In this document: in pieces, positions 1 through 8,332 of the stretch
Numbering within the stretch: position 1 is the stretch's first letter
How the letters are laid out: the number at the start of each line of letters is the position of its first letter
Assembly (NCBI GenBank): GCA_944323945.1
Contig: CALUUL010000001.1
Span: 1 to 64,000 of the forward strand
DNA: 64,000 bases
Origin: Candidatus Gastranaerophilales bacterium
GTDB taxonomy: Bacteria; Cyanobacteriota; Vampirovibrionia; Gastranaerophilales; Gastranaerophilaceae
Direction of reading: 5' to 3'
Notes under the pieces: generated by a model
What the model was told of the DNA's origin: nothing
Databases searched by the model: none
Seen by the model: only the letters and a program-made list of their open reading frames with translations
Position numbers and translations under genes: made by a program

Positions 1-47
1 TATGCTTTCAAACAAACTCTCATTCTTTGTTGCTTGCTTTCGTTCAT
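1..47 (-). CDS. 5' end of an unidentified gene running off the window
   Basis: Reading leftward there is an ATG at 47 preceded by AAAGGAAG, about 6 nt away, a good Shine-Dalgarno match for this genome. The frame stays open to the window edge and begins MNESKQQRMRVCLKA. Only 15 codons are visible, so no family can be named. It lies downstream of the Ski2-like helicase gene on the same strand, but a strong terminator hairpin at 211-252 separates them, so it probably has its own promoter. The chance that this is a fortuitous ATG is real. Confidence 0.4.
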   Translation of the reverse strand, partial: MNESKQQRMRVCLKA

Positions 48-210
48 TTCTACTTCCTTTTGTCTATTGACTTTCGCTTATGATAATACATTTTACCACT
101 TAGCATATTAACTCTATGCCAAACATATTCCATAGTCAACCAGTATTTTCTCTTTTTCTCCTTTTTTCTTAATATTTCTTTATTTTTTTGTAAATTTCTT
201 GACAAACGTT

Positions 211-252
211 AAAAACGTATACAGACAATGTATTCACCATCTGTATACGTTT
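211..252 (-). terminator. Rho-independent terminator of the Ski2-like helicase gene
   Basis: A perfect 13-bp inverted repeat (AAACGTATACAGA at 213-225, TCTGTATACGTTT at 240-252) has a 14-nt loop. On the minus strand it ends in five T residues. It sits 18 bp past the helicase stop codon. Confidence 0.8.
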
Positions 253-270
253 CTACTCTCTCTTATTATT

Positions 271-3200
271 TTATACGGTTACTGGCTCATTTAACAATAA
301 TTTTCTTGCTTCTGTTGCGTTATCTTTTAATGATGAATAATAATCCTTGTCTTCTTCATTTTGCGAATTCCTTACTCCAACATCGGCTATTTCTCCAATT
401 TGACTTAATAAGTCTGCAGTCTGCATTATATTTCTATATAATGTTCCTTCATCTGCTTTATCTCCTATTATCCTTATTAATTGTGACCAGTTTGACATAC
501 TGTCATATGGATTCGTATTATTTAAACTTGCCCACATATATGCCATTTGTGCTGAATCCTTATTATATCGACTATATCCCGGATTTATTCCGTTTTCTAC
601 CTCGGCATTATATATTTCTGCGGATTTCTTCAATAACTTCTTGAATACACTGTTAACTTTTCCAGAATCATAGCTTGTTATATCCGTATTACTTCCGTCT
701 GTTTCACTTTCTTCTATTGACTGTAACGCTTTTATTCTATCTATTAGTACGTCCTTCATTGTTAACTTGAGGTATGCCATCTCCGCATCATTATAGTCTT
801 CTTTTACCTGGCTTGGAGGATTCTTTTTTATAAATTGATGATTTGATGCCAACGCATTTGGAATATTCTCTTCCATGTATTTCATTTTTACAGCCGTCTC
901 AATTGCATCTTCTGTTTCTTTTCTTTTTCTTTCAATTCTTGCTTTTGCTTTATTCCCTTTTGATGTTATATCCATACCTTCAAGTTCTGCTTGTAATTTT
1001 TCAATATAATCATCTATTGTTCTTGCATTTATCTTTTTCTTATATGTTTGAACTGCAGATAAACTTGACTCCAATACCTTTGTAGGAACAACCTCGCCCA
1101 TCTTTAAAGCACCTACAATTTCATCTGTCGTATAATTTCCTGATGTTTTAGTTATTTTATACATCTTTGCTCTTTTTTGTTCAAGTGCATTCATTGCAAA
1201 TCTTATATTTTCTGCTGAAACATCAGGTTGTTCTATTTCCTCTACAAATTTCAACATATCTTCATAACTAGCAAAACTTTCCATTGTCTTTCCAAATTTT
1301 GCAAGCATTGATGATACAGAACTTGATAACTTTTGCTGAATATTTCCTACGCCTTCTATGGTTTTTTCAAAAATATATGATAAATCTGTATCATATCCGA
1401 TTTCCGTCTCATTTGACTTTGCTGGCAATGCCATACTTGATGCAATCATTGCTAAGCCTTCTGGTGTTACACCTTCAAATGCTTTTGATGAAATAGCTTC
1501 AACAAGTGTTAACGTATCATATCCCTTAACTTTTGACGCCATTTTTGCTAATAATGTAGGCTCAATTACACCATCATCTTTACTTAAAAAACCTCTGGAA
1601 AGTAATAAATTAGTCTTCCTTGAACTTATTTCCATTAACTCATTTATTTTTGAATTCTTTTGTGTTTCATCCTCATTATATGCATAAAATGTTTTGCCAA
1701 ATATATCAGGCAACCCTTCATCATTTACATTATGCTCATAATAACCTGATAAAAATGCATAATCAGGATTATAATTACTTTCAATCGGATTACAATCCAT
1801 TGCTTCCAGATACAAAAAGTCTTGTTCTGATGCCCTATCTGTCGGCATCGTATATACATAACCTATTGTATCTATGCCCCTTCTTCCTGCTCTTCCTGAC
1901 ATTTGCTTAAATTCATTAGCCGTTAATATCCTTACCGGAGTCTGACCTTTTTCTTTTTCTTCTCCTTCTGTTTCTTCAGATTCTTCTCCCTCTTCAAGCT
2001 TTATCTTATTCTCATCGAGAAGTTTTCCGACATTTTCATCTTCATCACAAGGTTTATATGGACTTGATATTACTACTGTCTTTGCTGGCATATTTATTCC
2101 TGCTGCCAAAGTCTCCGTTGCTATTACAGCTTTTAATAACTTCTTTTGGAATAATTCTTCTATTAACTCTTTTTGTCCCGGAATTATTCCTGAGTTATGT
2201 ATTGCATAACCTTTTTCCAATGCCTTAGTATCCAAATCTGCTCCTATATATTTTTCGGCAGAATATTTATCTACTATTTTTTTTATTTCTTCTTTTTCAG
2301 CTTGCGTTGTTAAGTCAGCACCCTCTTTCCCTAAATATTCAAGTACTTCTCGTGAATATTTCTTACTAAATATAAAGAAAATTGCTGGTAATTTTTTCTC
2401 CTCTTGTAATTTATCAACTGCAGATTTAAAATCACCAAGTTTTGGTTTCTTAACCCTTAATTTATCTTCAAAATCAGGAGTTTCTCCTCTCCTTATCGCC
2501 TTTTCTATCTTCTTTTCTGACTTCTCATATGATTTTGTCATTAACATATCAAATGATAATGGAACATGTCTTGCTTCTGACGGTATAGACACCAATTTAA
2601 CATTGTCTGTCCCGCTCAAATTACCTATCCAGTTTCTCAATGTTTTCGGATTTCCAATTGTAGCACTTAACTCTAATGTTTGAACACCTTTGGGAGTATA
2701 CATTAAAGACTCTTCCCATACCGGACCTCTGTCTTTATCACCTAAATAATGAAATTCATCAAATATAACTGTACCTAAGTTATTCATTATTGGATTATCT
2801 TCACCATACATATTAGATAATGCCATATTTCTATATACTTCCGTTGTCATTATCAATATAGGTGCATCTACATTTTCTCGTCTGTCTCCAGTTAATATTC
2901 CTATATTTTCTTCCCCAAATATACTCTTAAACTCATTTAATTTTTGATTGCTTAATGCTTTTAATGGTGCTGTATAAAAGGTCTTCTTTCCTTCTTCCAT
3001 ATTTTTTGTAGATACATAATAAGCAATTGCCGTCTTACCAGTCCCGGTTGGCGCTTCTACAAGAACCGTCTTGCCATCATTCAATGCCTTACCTGCTTCT
3101 ATTTGAAATTCATCAGGACTACATCCCGACGGAAGCTGATAATAATTCTCTTTGAGCGTTTCACTATATCTCTTTGCTCCAAATGATAAGATATCTCTCC

Positions 3201-3333
3201 CTATATATGGCTGGAATAATAACGAAGGATTTGTTATATTTATTCTATTTGTATTACTTGCTATGTTTCGCTTTTTTGAATTTAATACTATTTCTTTTCC
3301 AGCATTATAACTTGTTATACTTGATATTTTCAT
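271..3333 (-). CDS. Ski2/Mtr4-like DEAD/DEAH-box RNA helicase
   Basis: A superfamily 2 helicase of the Ski2-like group, probably acting on RNA; the substrate is unknown. Visible motifs are Walker A (APTGTGKT, about residues 94-101), a DEFH box, SATIGNP (motif III), the Ski2-type PAIFFIFSKKYS segment opening the second RecA domain, and MSGRAGRRGID (motif VI). An acidic, Glu/Lys-rich insert (EEGEESEETEGEEKEK) sits between motifs IV and VI. About 450 residues of mostly helical sequence follow, of no family I recognise. The first 60 residues are polar, low-complexity and contain LSFGAK, a tag-like segment similar to one in the protein at 55683-56801. The ATG at 3333 follows AAAGGA. The gene is alone on its transcript, with a terminator at 211-252. 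The helicase family call is certain; the biological role is not. Confidence 0.85.
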   Translation of the reverse strand: MKISSITSYNAGKEIVLNSKKRNIASNTNRINITNPSLLFQPYIGRDILSFGAKRYSETLKENYYQLPSGCSPDEFQIEAGKALNDGKTVLVEAPTGTGKTAIAYYVSTKNMEEGKKTFYTAPLKALSNQKLNEFKSIFGEENIGILTGDRRENVDAPILIMTTEVYRNMALSNMYGEDNPIMNNLGTVIFDEFHYLGDKDRGPVWEESLMYTPKGVQTLELSATIGNPKTLRNWIGNLSGTDNVKLVSIPSEARHVPLSFDMLMTKSYEKSEKKIEKAIRRGETPDFEDKLRVKKPKLGDFKSAVDKLQEEKKLPAIFFIFSKKYSREVLEYLGKEGADLTTQAEKEEIKKIVDKYSAEKYIGADLDTKALEKGYAIHNSGIIPGQKELIEELFQKKLLKAVIATETLAAGINMPAKTVVISSPYKPCDEDENVGKLLDENKIKLEEGEESEETEGEEKEKGQTPVRILTANEFKQMSGRAGRRGIDTIGYVYTMPTDRASEQDFLYLEAMDCNPIESNYNPDYAFLSGYYEHNVNDEGLPDIFGKTFYAYNEDETQKNSKINELMEISSRKTNLLLSRGFLSKDDGVIEPTLLAKMASKVKGYDTLTLVEAISSKAFEGVTPEGLAMIASSMALPAKSNETEIGYDTDLSYIFEKTIEGVGNIQQKLSSSVSSMLAKFGKTMESFASYEDMLKFVEEIEQPDVSAENIRFAMNALEQKRAKMYKITKTSGNYTTDEIVGALKMGEVVPTKVLESSLSAVQTYKKKINARTIDDYIEKLQAELEGMDITSKGNKAKARIERKRKETEDAIETAVKMKYMEENIPNALASNHQFIKKNPPSQVKEDYNDAEMAYLKLTMKDVLIDRIKALQSIEESETDGSNTDITSYDSGKVNSVFKKLLKKSAEIYNAEVENGINPGYSRYNKDSAQMAYMWASLNNTNPYDSMSNWSQLIRIIGDKADEGTLYRNIMQTADLLSQIGEIADVGVRNSQNEEDKDYYSSLKDNATEARKLLLNEPVTV

Positions 3334-3436
3334 GAGCTTATCCTTTACATTCCCAATCGCTTTAAACCCTGAAAATATTTTTTTATTAGTTATTCTCTAA
3401 CATGTTAAAATAATGTTACATCTGTCTTATAAAAAT

Positions 3437-4819
3437 CTACTTTATAAATTTATTTAAATCATCTTTATCCAATACTTCAATTCTTTCTTGATTATGAACA
3501 AAAACAATACATGAAATTAATGGTTTAAACATTTCAAAATCATTATATGAAAGTTTCTTATTCAAATCTGCCATATTATCTGCAAGAAACTCCGTAATTA
3601 GAACTTTATTCTTAAAGACAAGAGAACTAAAATAATCTAGAGCTGTTTTACTTGTTATTCCTTCAAAATAAATAACATCAGGTGATTGAAACTCAATAAA
3701 TCTCATTGCCTTGTCCATATTAAAACCTATATTTTCATTTAATTCACATTGATTTATATTTTCTAAATTGTACTTAGAAATAGATTCTATCGTCATTATA
3801 TTCTTACCTGAATTAGAATAATCAGATAACAAAGAATATATTATATGAGTTTTACCCACTAATGAAGCTCCGCATACAAGTATAATACCAGGAGTTTCAA
3901 TTGCATTTTTGATAATATTTATTTGAACTTCCGATAATCCTATTTCTAATAGTGATTTTGGAGGCTTATATATTTTTAATGAAATTCTTTCCCCATTTAT
4001 AGTCGGAAATGCCGAAATACTTGCAGTTAATACAATATCTTCAACTTTAAAAATTAATTTCCCTATTTGAGGTAACTCACACACATTTGCATCTAATGAT
4101 GATAACATTTTTAACTTCGATATAAAAGGAACAACCAATATTGATGGAATTTGTCCTGTTTCTATAATATCTGAACCTTGTCTGAAATTTACTGTAAGAC
4201 CATTTGGTATATGTTCAAAAAACATTTCATGCACATTATTCAATATTGCTTGCTTCAATATTGACCTGATTAATATTTGTATATGTTCATCTGAAAGAAC
4301 ATCAGTATGAAGTTCTTCTTGCCAATTATATTTATTTTCAGAACTTTCTATATTAATCTGACCAACAGTACTATCTGTTTTATAATATTCTTCAATTTTC
4401 TTTAATACCAATGTTTCTGCTGAAACAACCGGTTCAATATCACAACCTGTCTTCTCTACAATCTTATCTATTGCAAATAAATCCAACGGATCTGCCATTG
4501 AAACTGTTAGAACATTCTCTATCTTAAACAAAGGAATAATTTTATATTTTTGTGCATCATTAAAACTAATATATGACAAACATCGCTTATCCAATGTATA
4601 ATCCTTCAAATCTACATATGGAATATGTAACTTACTTTCAAGAAACTTTAATAATATATCTTCTGATATTAAACCTGATTTTATTAAGATTTGCCCTATA
4701 TTTACATTCTGTGAAATTGCTATTTCTTGTGCTTTTTCAAGATCATCATAACTGACTAATCCGTCTCGAACCAAGTCATACTTCAATTTTTCCAGTGTTT
4801 TATTAGTAACTAACTCCAT
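3437..4819 (-). CDS. Degenerate GspE/PilB-like ATPase with MshEN-type N-terminus
   Basis: Residues 1-150 match the GspE/MshE N-terminal domain: two copies of a GxxLxxxGLIxxxxLxxxL pattern, then the IPYVDL segment. In MshE this domain binds cyclic di-GMP. The C-terminal part follows the type II secretion/type IV pilus ATPase fold but is eroded. Walker A survives (GASLVGKT, about 315-322). The Walker B/Asp-box position reads PDVIYFEGITS instead of PDVxxxGEIRD, so the catalytic Glu and the Arg-Asp pair are lost. The His box (TGHLVxxTLHT) reads KNKVLITEFLADN. The tetracysteine zinc motif is absent, and 460 residues is short for PilB. It begins 3 bp after the upstream response regulator gene and is clearly co-transcribed with it and the kinase. 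It is probably a regulatory or scaffold relative of the pilus motor, not an assembly motor. Confidence 0.75.
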   Translation of the reverse strand: MELVTNKTLEKLKYDLVRDGLVSYDDLEKAQEIAISQNVNIGQILIKSGLISEDILLKFLESKLHIPYVDLKDYTLDKRCLSYISFNDAQKYKIIPLFKIENVLTVSMADPLDLFAIDKIVEKTGCDIEPVVSAETLVLKKIEEYYKTDSTVGQINIESSENKYNWQEELHTDVLSDEHIQILIRSILKQAILNNVHEMFFEHIPNGLTVNFRQGSDIIETGQIPSILVVPFISKLKMLSSLDANVCELPQIGKLIFKVEDIVLTASISAFPTINGERISLKIYKPPKSLLEIGLSEVQINIIKNAIETPGIILVCGASLVGKTHIIYSLLSDYSNSGKNIMTIESISKYNLENINQCELNENIGFNMDKAMRFIEFQSPDVIYFEGITSKTALDYFSSLVFKNKVLITEFLADNMADLNKKLSYNDFEMFKPLISCIVFVHNQERIEVLDKDDLNKFIK

Positions 4820-4822
4820 TTA

Positions 4823-5188
4823 CTAATTTCCTAAATAACTTTTCACTTTTTCAACAACAAAATCAACATTAAATGGCTTTGTTATATATTCATCAGCACC
4901 TGTTTCTTCACCTATAATTTTATCTTCTTCTTGTGATCTCGCTGTTATCATCAAAATTGGGATATCTTTATATTTATTATCGTATTTTAAAAGCCTACTG
5001 ATTTTATATCCGTTAATTTTAGGCATCATAACATCTAGAATAATCAAATCAGGATGGTTTTCTCTTGCTAATTTTAATCCTTCTTCTCCATCGAACGCTG
5101 TTATACAATTATAGCCCTCGGCTTCTAAAACAAACTGCAATATTTCTATTATATCTGCTTCATCATCAACTATTAGTATCTTCTTCAT
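4823..5188 (-). CDS. Single-domain response regulator (CheY/Spo0F-like)
   Basis: A 121-residue stand-alone receiver domain with all catalytic positions intact: acidic pair D8-D9, phospho-acceptor D52 in LDVMMP, T81 and K103 (TKPF). It has no output domain, so it must act through protein contact. The gene overlaps the kinase gene upstream by 23 bp and sits 3 bp before the GspE-like gene. The likely order of signal flow is kinase, this regulator, then the GspE-like protein; this is inferred from the operon only. Confidence 0.92.
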   Translation of the reverse strand: MKKILIVDDEADIIEILQFVLEAEGYNCITAFDGEEGLKLARENHPDLIILDVMMPKINGYKISRLLKYDNKYKDIPILMITARSQEEDKIIGEETGADEYITKPFNVDFVVEKVKSYLGN

Positions 5189-7247
5189 CTTTATCCCCTT
5201 TTGAGAATGAATTAAGTTTTTCCATTAAATCAGCAAGTACTTCTCCATCTTCTGGATATAATGCAGATGAGTATAATATATCACAATCTCCATATTCACA
5301 TTGATTTTCCTTTATAAATGTTTGAAGCTTTCTAACTTCAAAATCATGAACAAACGAATCCATATCCACAGAATAAAAATAATAGTTTCTTCTATTATCT
5401 CTAACCAATGAACATTCCTTGCATACAGAGGTTTTCCTGATTACATCCTCTTTTAATATTTTATCTATTAAAGATTTTCCTTCAACTACTTTCTCTGATA
5501 AAGAAATCATTGAAATATTTATATGCTCCTGTCTCGCTCTTTGCATATCTTGTTCTAATGAAAGTTCAAATATTTCAATTTCAGACATTATCGGAATTGC
5601 CAAATAAAATGTTGAACCTTTATTTATTTCACTATCTAACCATATAAAACCTTTATGTACATCCATTAATCGCTTTGCTATAGGCAACCCTAACCCTGAA
5701 CCACCTACTTTCCTGCTTAATGAATTTTCTATTTGCTTAAATTGCTCAAAAACTTTACCCCAATTTTCTTGTGCTATTCCTATTCCATTATCTTTTACTG
5801 CTATTCTTACATACTCTTTACTTAAATTTTCCGGAATCTCCTTGAAAAACTTATTAGTTCTTATCTCTTCAGCAGAAATTTTTGATGTCTCAACTTCTAT
5901 TGTTCCATTCTCTTTTGTAAACTTTATTGCATTTGAAATTAAATTGGTTATAACTTGCTCCATTCTTTGTGTATCTATATAAACAACAGGCAATGAAGTG
6001 TCTAATTTTAAATTTATACTGATATTCTGCTCTTTAGCCCAACTTTCAAGTGTATTTTTTACTAATTCTACAGGTAAATTTATATTTGTTCTTTCAAAAC
6101 GAAATTCCATTTTACCGGCTTCTATCTTCGACAAATCCAATAAATCATATATAATAGCTGAAAGCCTTGTCACATTACGCTTCGCCAAATTCAAAAATTT
6201 TTCCATAGCATCATTAATTTCACCAGTTGTACCTTTTAAAATTATATCCAAGGCACTATTTATAGATGTTAATGGTGTTCTCAGTTCATGGGACACTATC
6301 GAAATAAATTCTGACTTTAATCTTTCCAGCTTTTCTAACTTTATATTTGTATCTTTTATCTCTTCATATAATATCGCACTCTCTAATGGAAGTGATACTT
6401 GTTTTATTAATGTAGTAAAACACTTTGTATCATCTTGTGCAAAATCATTTTCTCGAAAAACTTCTATAATTCCATAAAATTTATTTTTTATATTTATTGG
6501 TGCAAAAAGATTATCATACCCGAATACATTTAAATCGTATTCTCCAAATTGATCTTTATTATATTTTACAACTTCTATATCATCTATTGAGGGATTAATA
6601 GAAAATAAATTTTTATAATTTAACAAAGCTCTTAGCTTTATAGCATTTTCTAACCTTTGTGAGATAGGGAAAAGTGACTTTATTATTAATTTTATATCAT
6701 TTACTTCATTTAAAATTAAAGCATAACACAATGACAATGATAAACTTTGTTCTAAACCATCTGTCATTATTTCAATTAACTTTGTTTTATCCAAAGAACC
6801 TGCCAACTGTGTACTTGTGTTATATAAAACATTTAATTGATACAGACTTTTTGCTAAATCATTATTGTTTTTAGATAATACTCTGAATGTTTCCCGAAGC
6901 TGTAATGCTGAATTTAATGTTGCTATAAATAAGTCTTTGTCAAAGGGTCTTCTGATATATGAATTGACATATTTTAATATATCATAATTTATCTCTTTCT
7001 CTGGCAATAGCAATATGGAACGAATATCCTTTGTTTGAAGAGAAAGCTTTATTTTTCTGACTAATGACAAAATATCCAGGTTAGATGCACAATCAAACAA
7101 AATTATATCTGCTTTGTCATTTCTTATAATTTCCTCAAACTTTTCTTCCTTTGAAACAAATTCTATTTCATATGCATTCTTAATTTTGAGAGAATTTATT
7201 TCTTCTTTTGTATTATTATTGTCAGAAACAATTATTATCTGAGCCAT
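5166..7247 (-). CDS. Hybrid-type sensor histidine kinase with degenerate receiver and GGDEF-like ends
   Basis: Order of domains: residues 1-125 resemble a receiver domain with the Asp strand (IILFDC) but RPF instead of KPF and only one of the two acidic residues, so probably inactive. About 130-290 is a GAF-like sensor. HisKA follows, with the phospho-acceptor in VSHELRTPL (H320), then HATPase_c with the N box (NLISNAIKF), G1 (DNGIGI) and G2 (GGSGLGLPIAKRL). Residues about 560-690 look like an eroded GGDEF domain: FELSLEQDMQRAR at the start and YPEDGEVLADLMEKL near the end, with no GGDEF motif. No membrane segment is visible, so it is cytoplasmic. The ATG at 7247 is preceded by AGGTGA. It heads the operon with the response regulator and the GspE-like gene. 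Confidence 0.9.
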   Translation of the reverse strand: MAQIIIVSDNNNTKEEINSLKIKNAYEIEFVSKEEKFEEIIRNDKADIILFDCASNLDILSLVRKIKLSLQTKDIRSILLLPEKEINYDILKYVNSYIRRPFDKDLFIATLNSALQLRETFRVLSKNNNDLAKSLYQLNVLYNTSTQLAGSLDKTKLIEIMTDGLEQSLSLSLCYALILNEVNDIKLIIKSLFPISQRLENAIKLRALLNYKNLFSINPSIDDIEVVKYNKDQFGEYDLNVFGYDNLFAPINIKNKFYGIIEVFRENDFAQDDTKCFTTLIKQVSLPLESAILYEEIKDTNIKLEKLERLKSEFISIVSHELRTPLTSINSALDIILKGTTGEINDAMEKFLNLAKRNVTRLSAIIYDLLDLSKIEAGKMEFRFERTNINLPVELVKNTLESWAKEQNISINLKLDTSLPVVYIDTQRMEQVITNLISNAIKFTKENGTIEVETSKISAEEIRTNKFFKEIPENLSKEYVRIAVKDNGIGIAQENWGKVFEQFKQIENSLSRKVGGSGLGLPIAKRLMDVHKGFIWLDSEINKGSTFYLAIPIMSEIEIFELSLEQDMQRARQEHINISMISLSEKVVEGKSLIDKILKEDVIRKTSVCKECSLVRDNRRNYYFYSVDMDSFVHDFEVRKLQTFIKENQCEYGDCDILYSSALYPEDGEVLADLMEKLNSFSKGDKDEEDTNS

Positions 7248-7545
7248 GATTCACCTGATAAATTGTATATTCCATCATAATAATATATTGTATCAGCATT
7301 CATAATTATAATTTTTTTGTAAAGATATATTAATTTTTAAACAATATAAGCAATTCTCGAAAGAAAAAATACTTTATATAAATACGAGGATTCAATTAAG
7401 TTTTAATTAAGATTCAAATTTTAAATTTTATATTCATACTTACCTTACTTACTACCTTTACTAACACACGAGGAAATTGAAAAAGATTTCAGAGGAACCC
7501 AAAAAGTTCCTTTTTTTTTGCATTTTTATACTCAATATTAAATAA
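7248..7545. other. Intergenic region with possible small RNA
   Basis: About 350 bp of AT-rich DNA lie between the kinase gene and the exported-protein gene, both minus-strand. No ORF with a ribosome binding site is visible. A plus-strand terminator at 7493-7519 has no plus-strand gene in front of it, and a TATATA at about 7375-7380 could be a -10 element. A transcript of roughly 130 nt is therefore possible. The sequence matches no RNA family I recognise; SRP, 6S and tmRNA signatures were looked for and not seen. Confidence 0.3.
7493..7519 (+). terminator. Orphan plus-strand terminator
   Basis: A 6-bp stem AGGAAC (7493-7498) and GTTCCT (7506-7511) with a 7-nt loop runs into nine T residues. 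No plus-strand gene precedes it, so it either ends a small RNA or blocks read-through. Confidence 0.55.
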
Positions 7546-7583
7546 AAAGAAAGCTCCCATCTTATATTAATGGAAGCTTTCTT
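7546..7583 (-). terminator. Terminator of the small exported-protein gene
   Basis: AAGAAAGCTCCCAT (7547-7560) pairs with ATGGAAGCTTTCTT (7570-7583) with one mismatch. A T-rich tail follows on the minus strand. It lies 16 bp past the stop codon of the 7599-8090 gene. Confidence 0.8.
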
Positions 7584-7598
7584 CAAATATTAATCACT

Positions 7599-8090
7599 TT
7601 ATTCTTGTATAACAGTTTCAAAACCTGCAGGGATAATCTCATTTGGTCGGTTTATTGTATCAAGAATATAATAATCAGCAGCCTCTCTTGTAAATCTTTT
7701 TAACGTTACTTCTTTTACTTGTGCACTTTCATCAGATTCATTATTAACAAGTTTTTCTTGTTCATTTGTACTTTTTTCAATATTATTAACAGGATACCCC
7801 CAAGAAGTTCCTGCCAGCTCAGGTCTAATATTTGCACCAAGAAGAGGCTTATATACCAATTCATATTTTTCGGAATTATAATCATTGGATTTTTCTACTA
7901 ATTCTTCTTGATCCGGTTCTCTAACATCATTATTTGGTTCTTCTGTATATTCTTCTATTACATTAGAAGGACCACTACACCTTGAAGGAACAGTTCTGTC
8001 TGTACCCTCATTAACAATAACTTTTAAAGCAAAACTTGGCATTACTGAAAAAAAGGATAATAAAACAAAAAATATAAATAACTTTTTCAT
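7599..8090 (-). CDS. Small exported protein of unknown function
   Basis: A 163-residue protein with a clear Sec signal peptide: MKKL followed by a hydrophobic core (FIFFVLLSFFSVM) and a likely cleavage after PSFA. The mature part is acidic and polar, with Glu/Asn/Asp-rich stretches around residues 45-70, and shows no cysteine pair, lipobox or known domain. The C-terminus (ADYYILDTINRPNEIIPAGFETVIQE) looks more ordered than the middle. GAGGAA precedes the ATG. It is a single gene with its own terminator. I do not recognise the family; it is probably periplasmic. Confidence 0.75.
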   Translation of the reverse strand: MKKLFIFFVLLSFFSVMPSFALKVIVNEGTDRTVPSRCSGPSNVIEEYTEEPNNDVREPDQEELVEKSNDYNSEKYELVYKPLLGANIRPELAGTSWGYPVNNIEKSTNEQEKLVNNESDESAQVKEVTLKRFTREAADYYILDTINRPNEIIPAGFETVIQE

Positions 8091-8240
8091 ATTTCCTCGC
8101 TTACGTCAGAATACAACATTGTAATCATAAGTTGCCACAATAATAAGAATCTTAAACGTTCAAAAATAAAAAGACAATACTCTATATCAAGTATTTTAAA
8201 GAAAAATATAATTAAAAATATATTTTTTATTCTCATTTAC

Positions 8241-8268
8241 TTAACAAACGTTACAAATATAGTATAAC
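8241..8268 (+). promoter_or_regulatory. Sigma-70-type promoter for the glycine-zipper gene
   Basis: TTAACA (8241-8246), a 16-nt spacer and TATAAC (8263-8268). Predicted transcription start near 8275 gives a leader of about 58 nt that includes the AAAAGGA binding site before the ATG at 8333. Confidence 0.5.
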
Positions 8269-8332
8269 AAGTAAATTTCTTATCTTGAAAATACTTTATT
8301 TAAATGTATAGAAAAGGATTTGGGATTTTAAT

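Noticed and set aside
8285..8312. TTGAAA-16-TATAGA as promoter of the glycine-zipper gene
   Set aside because: Its predicted start would fall at about 8319 and cut off the AAAAGGA binding site; the TTAACA-TATAAC pair at 8241 fits better.
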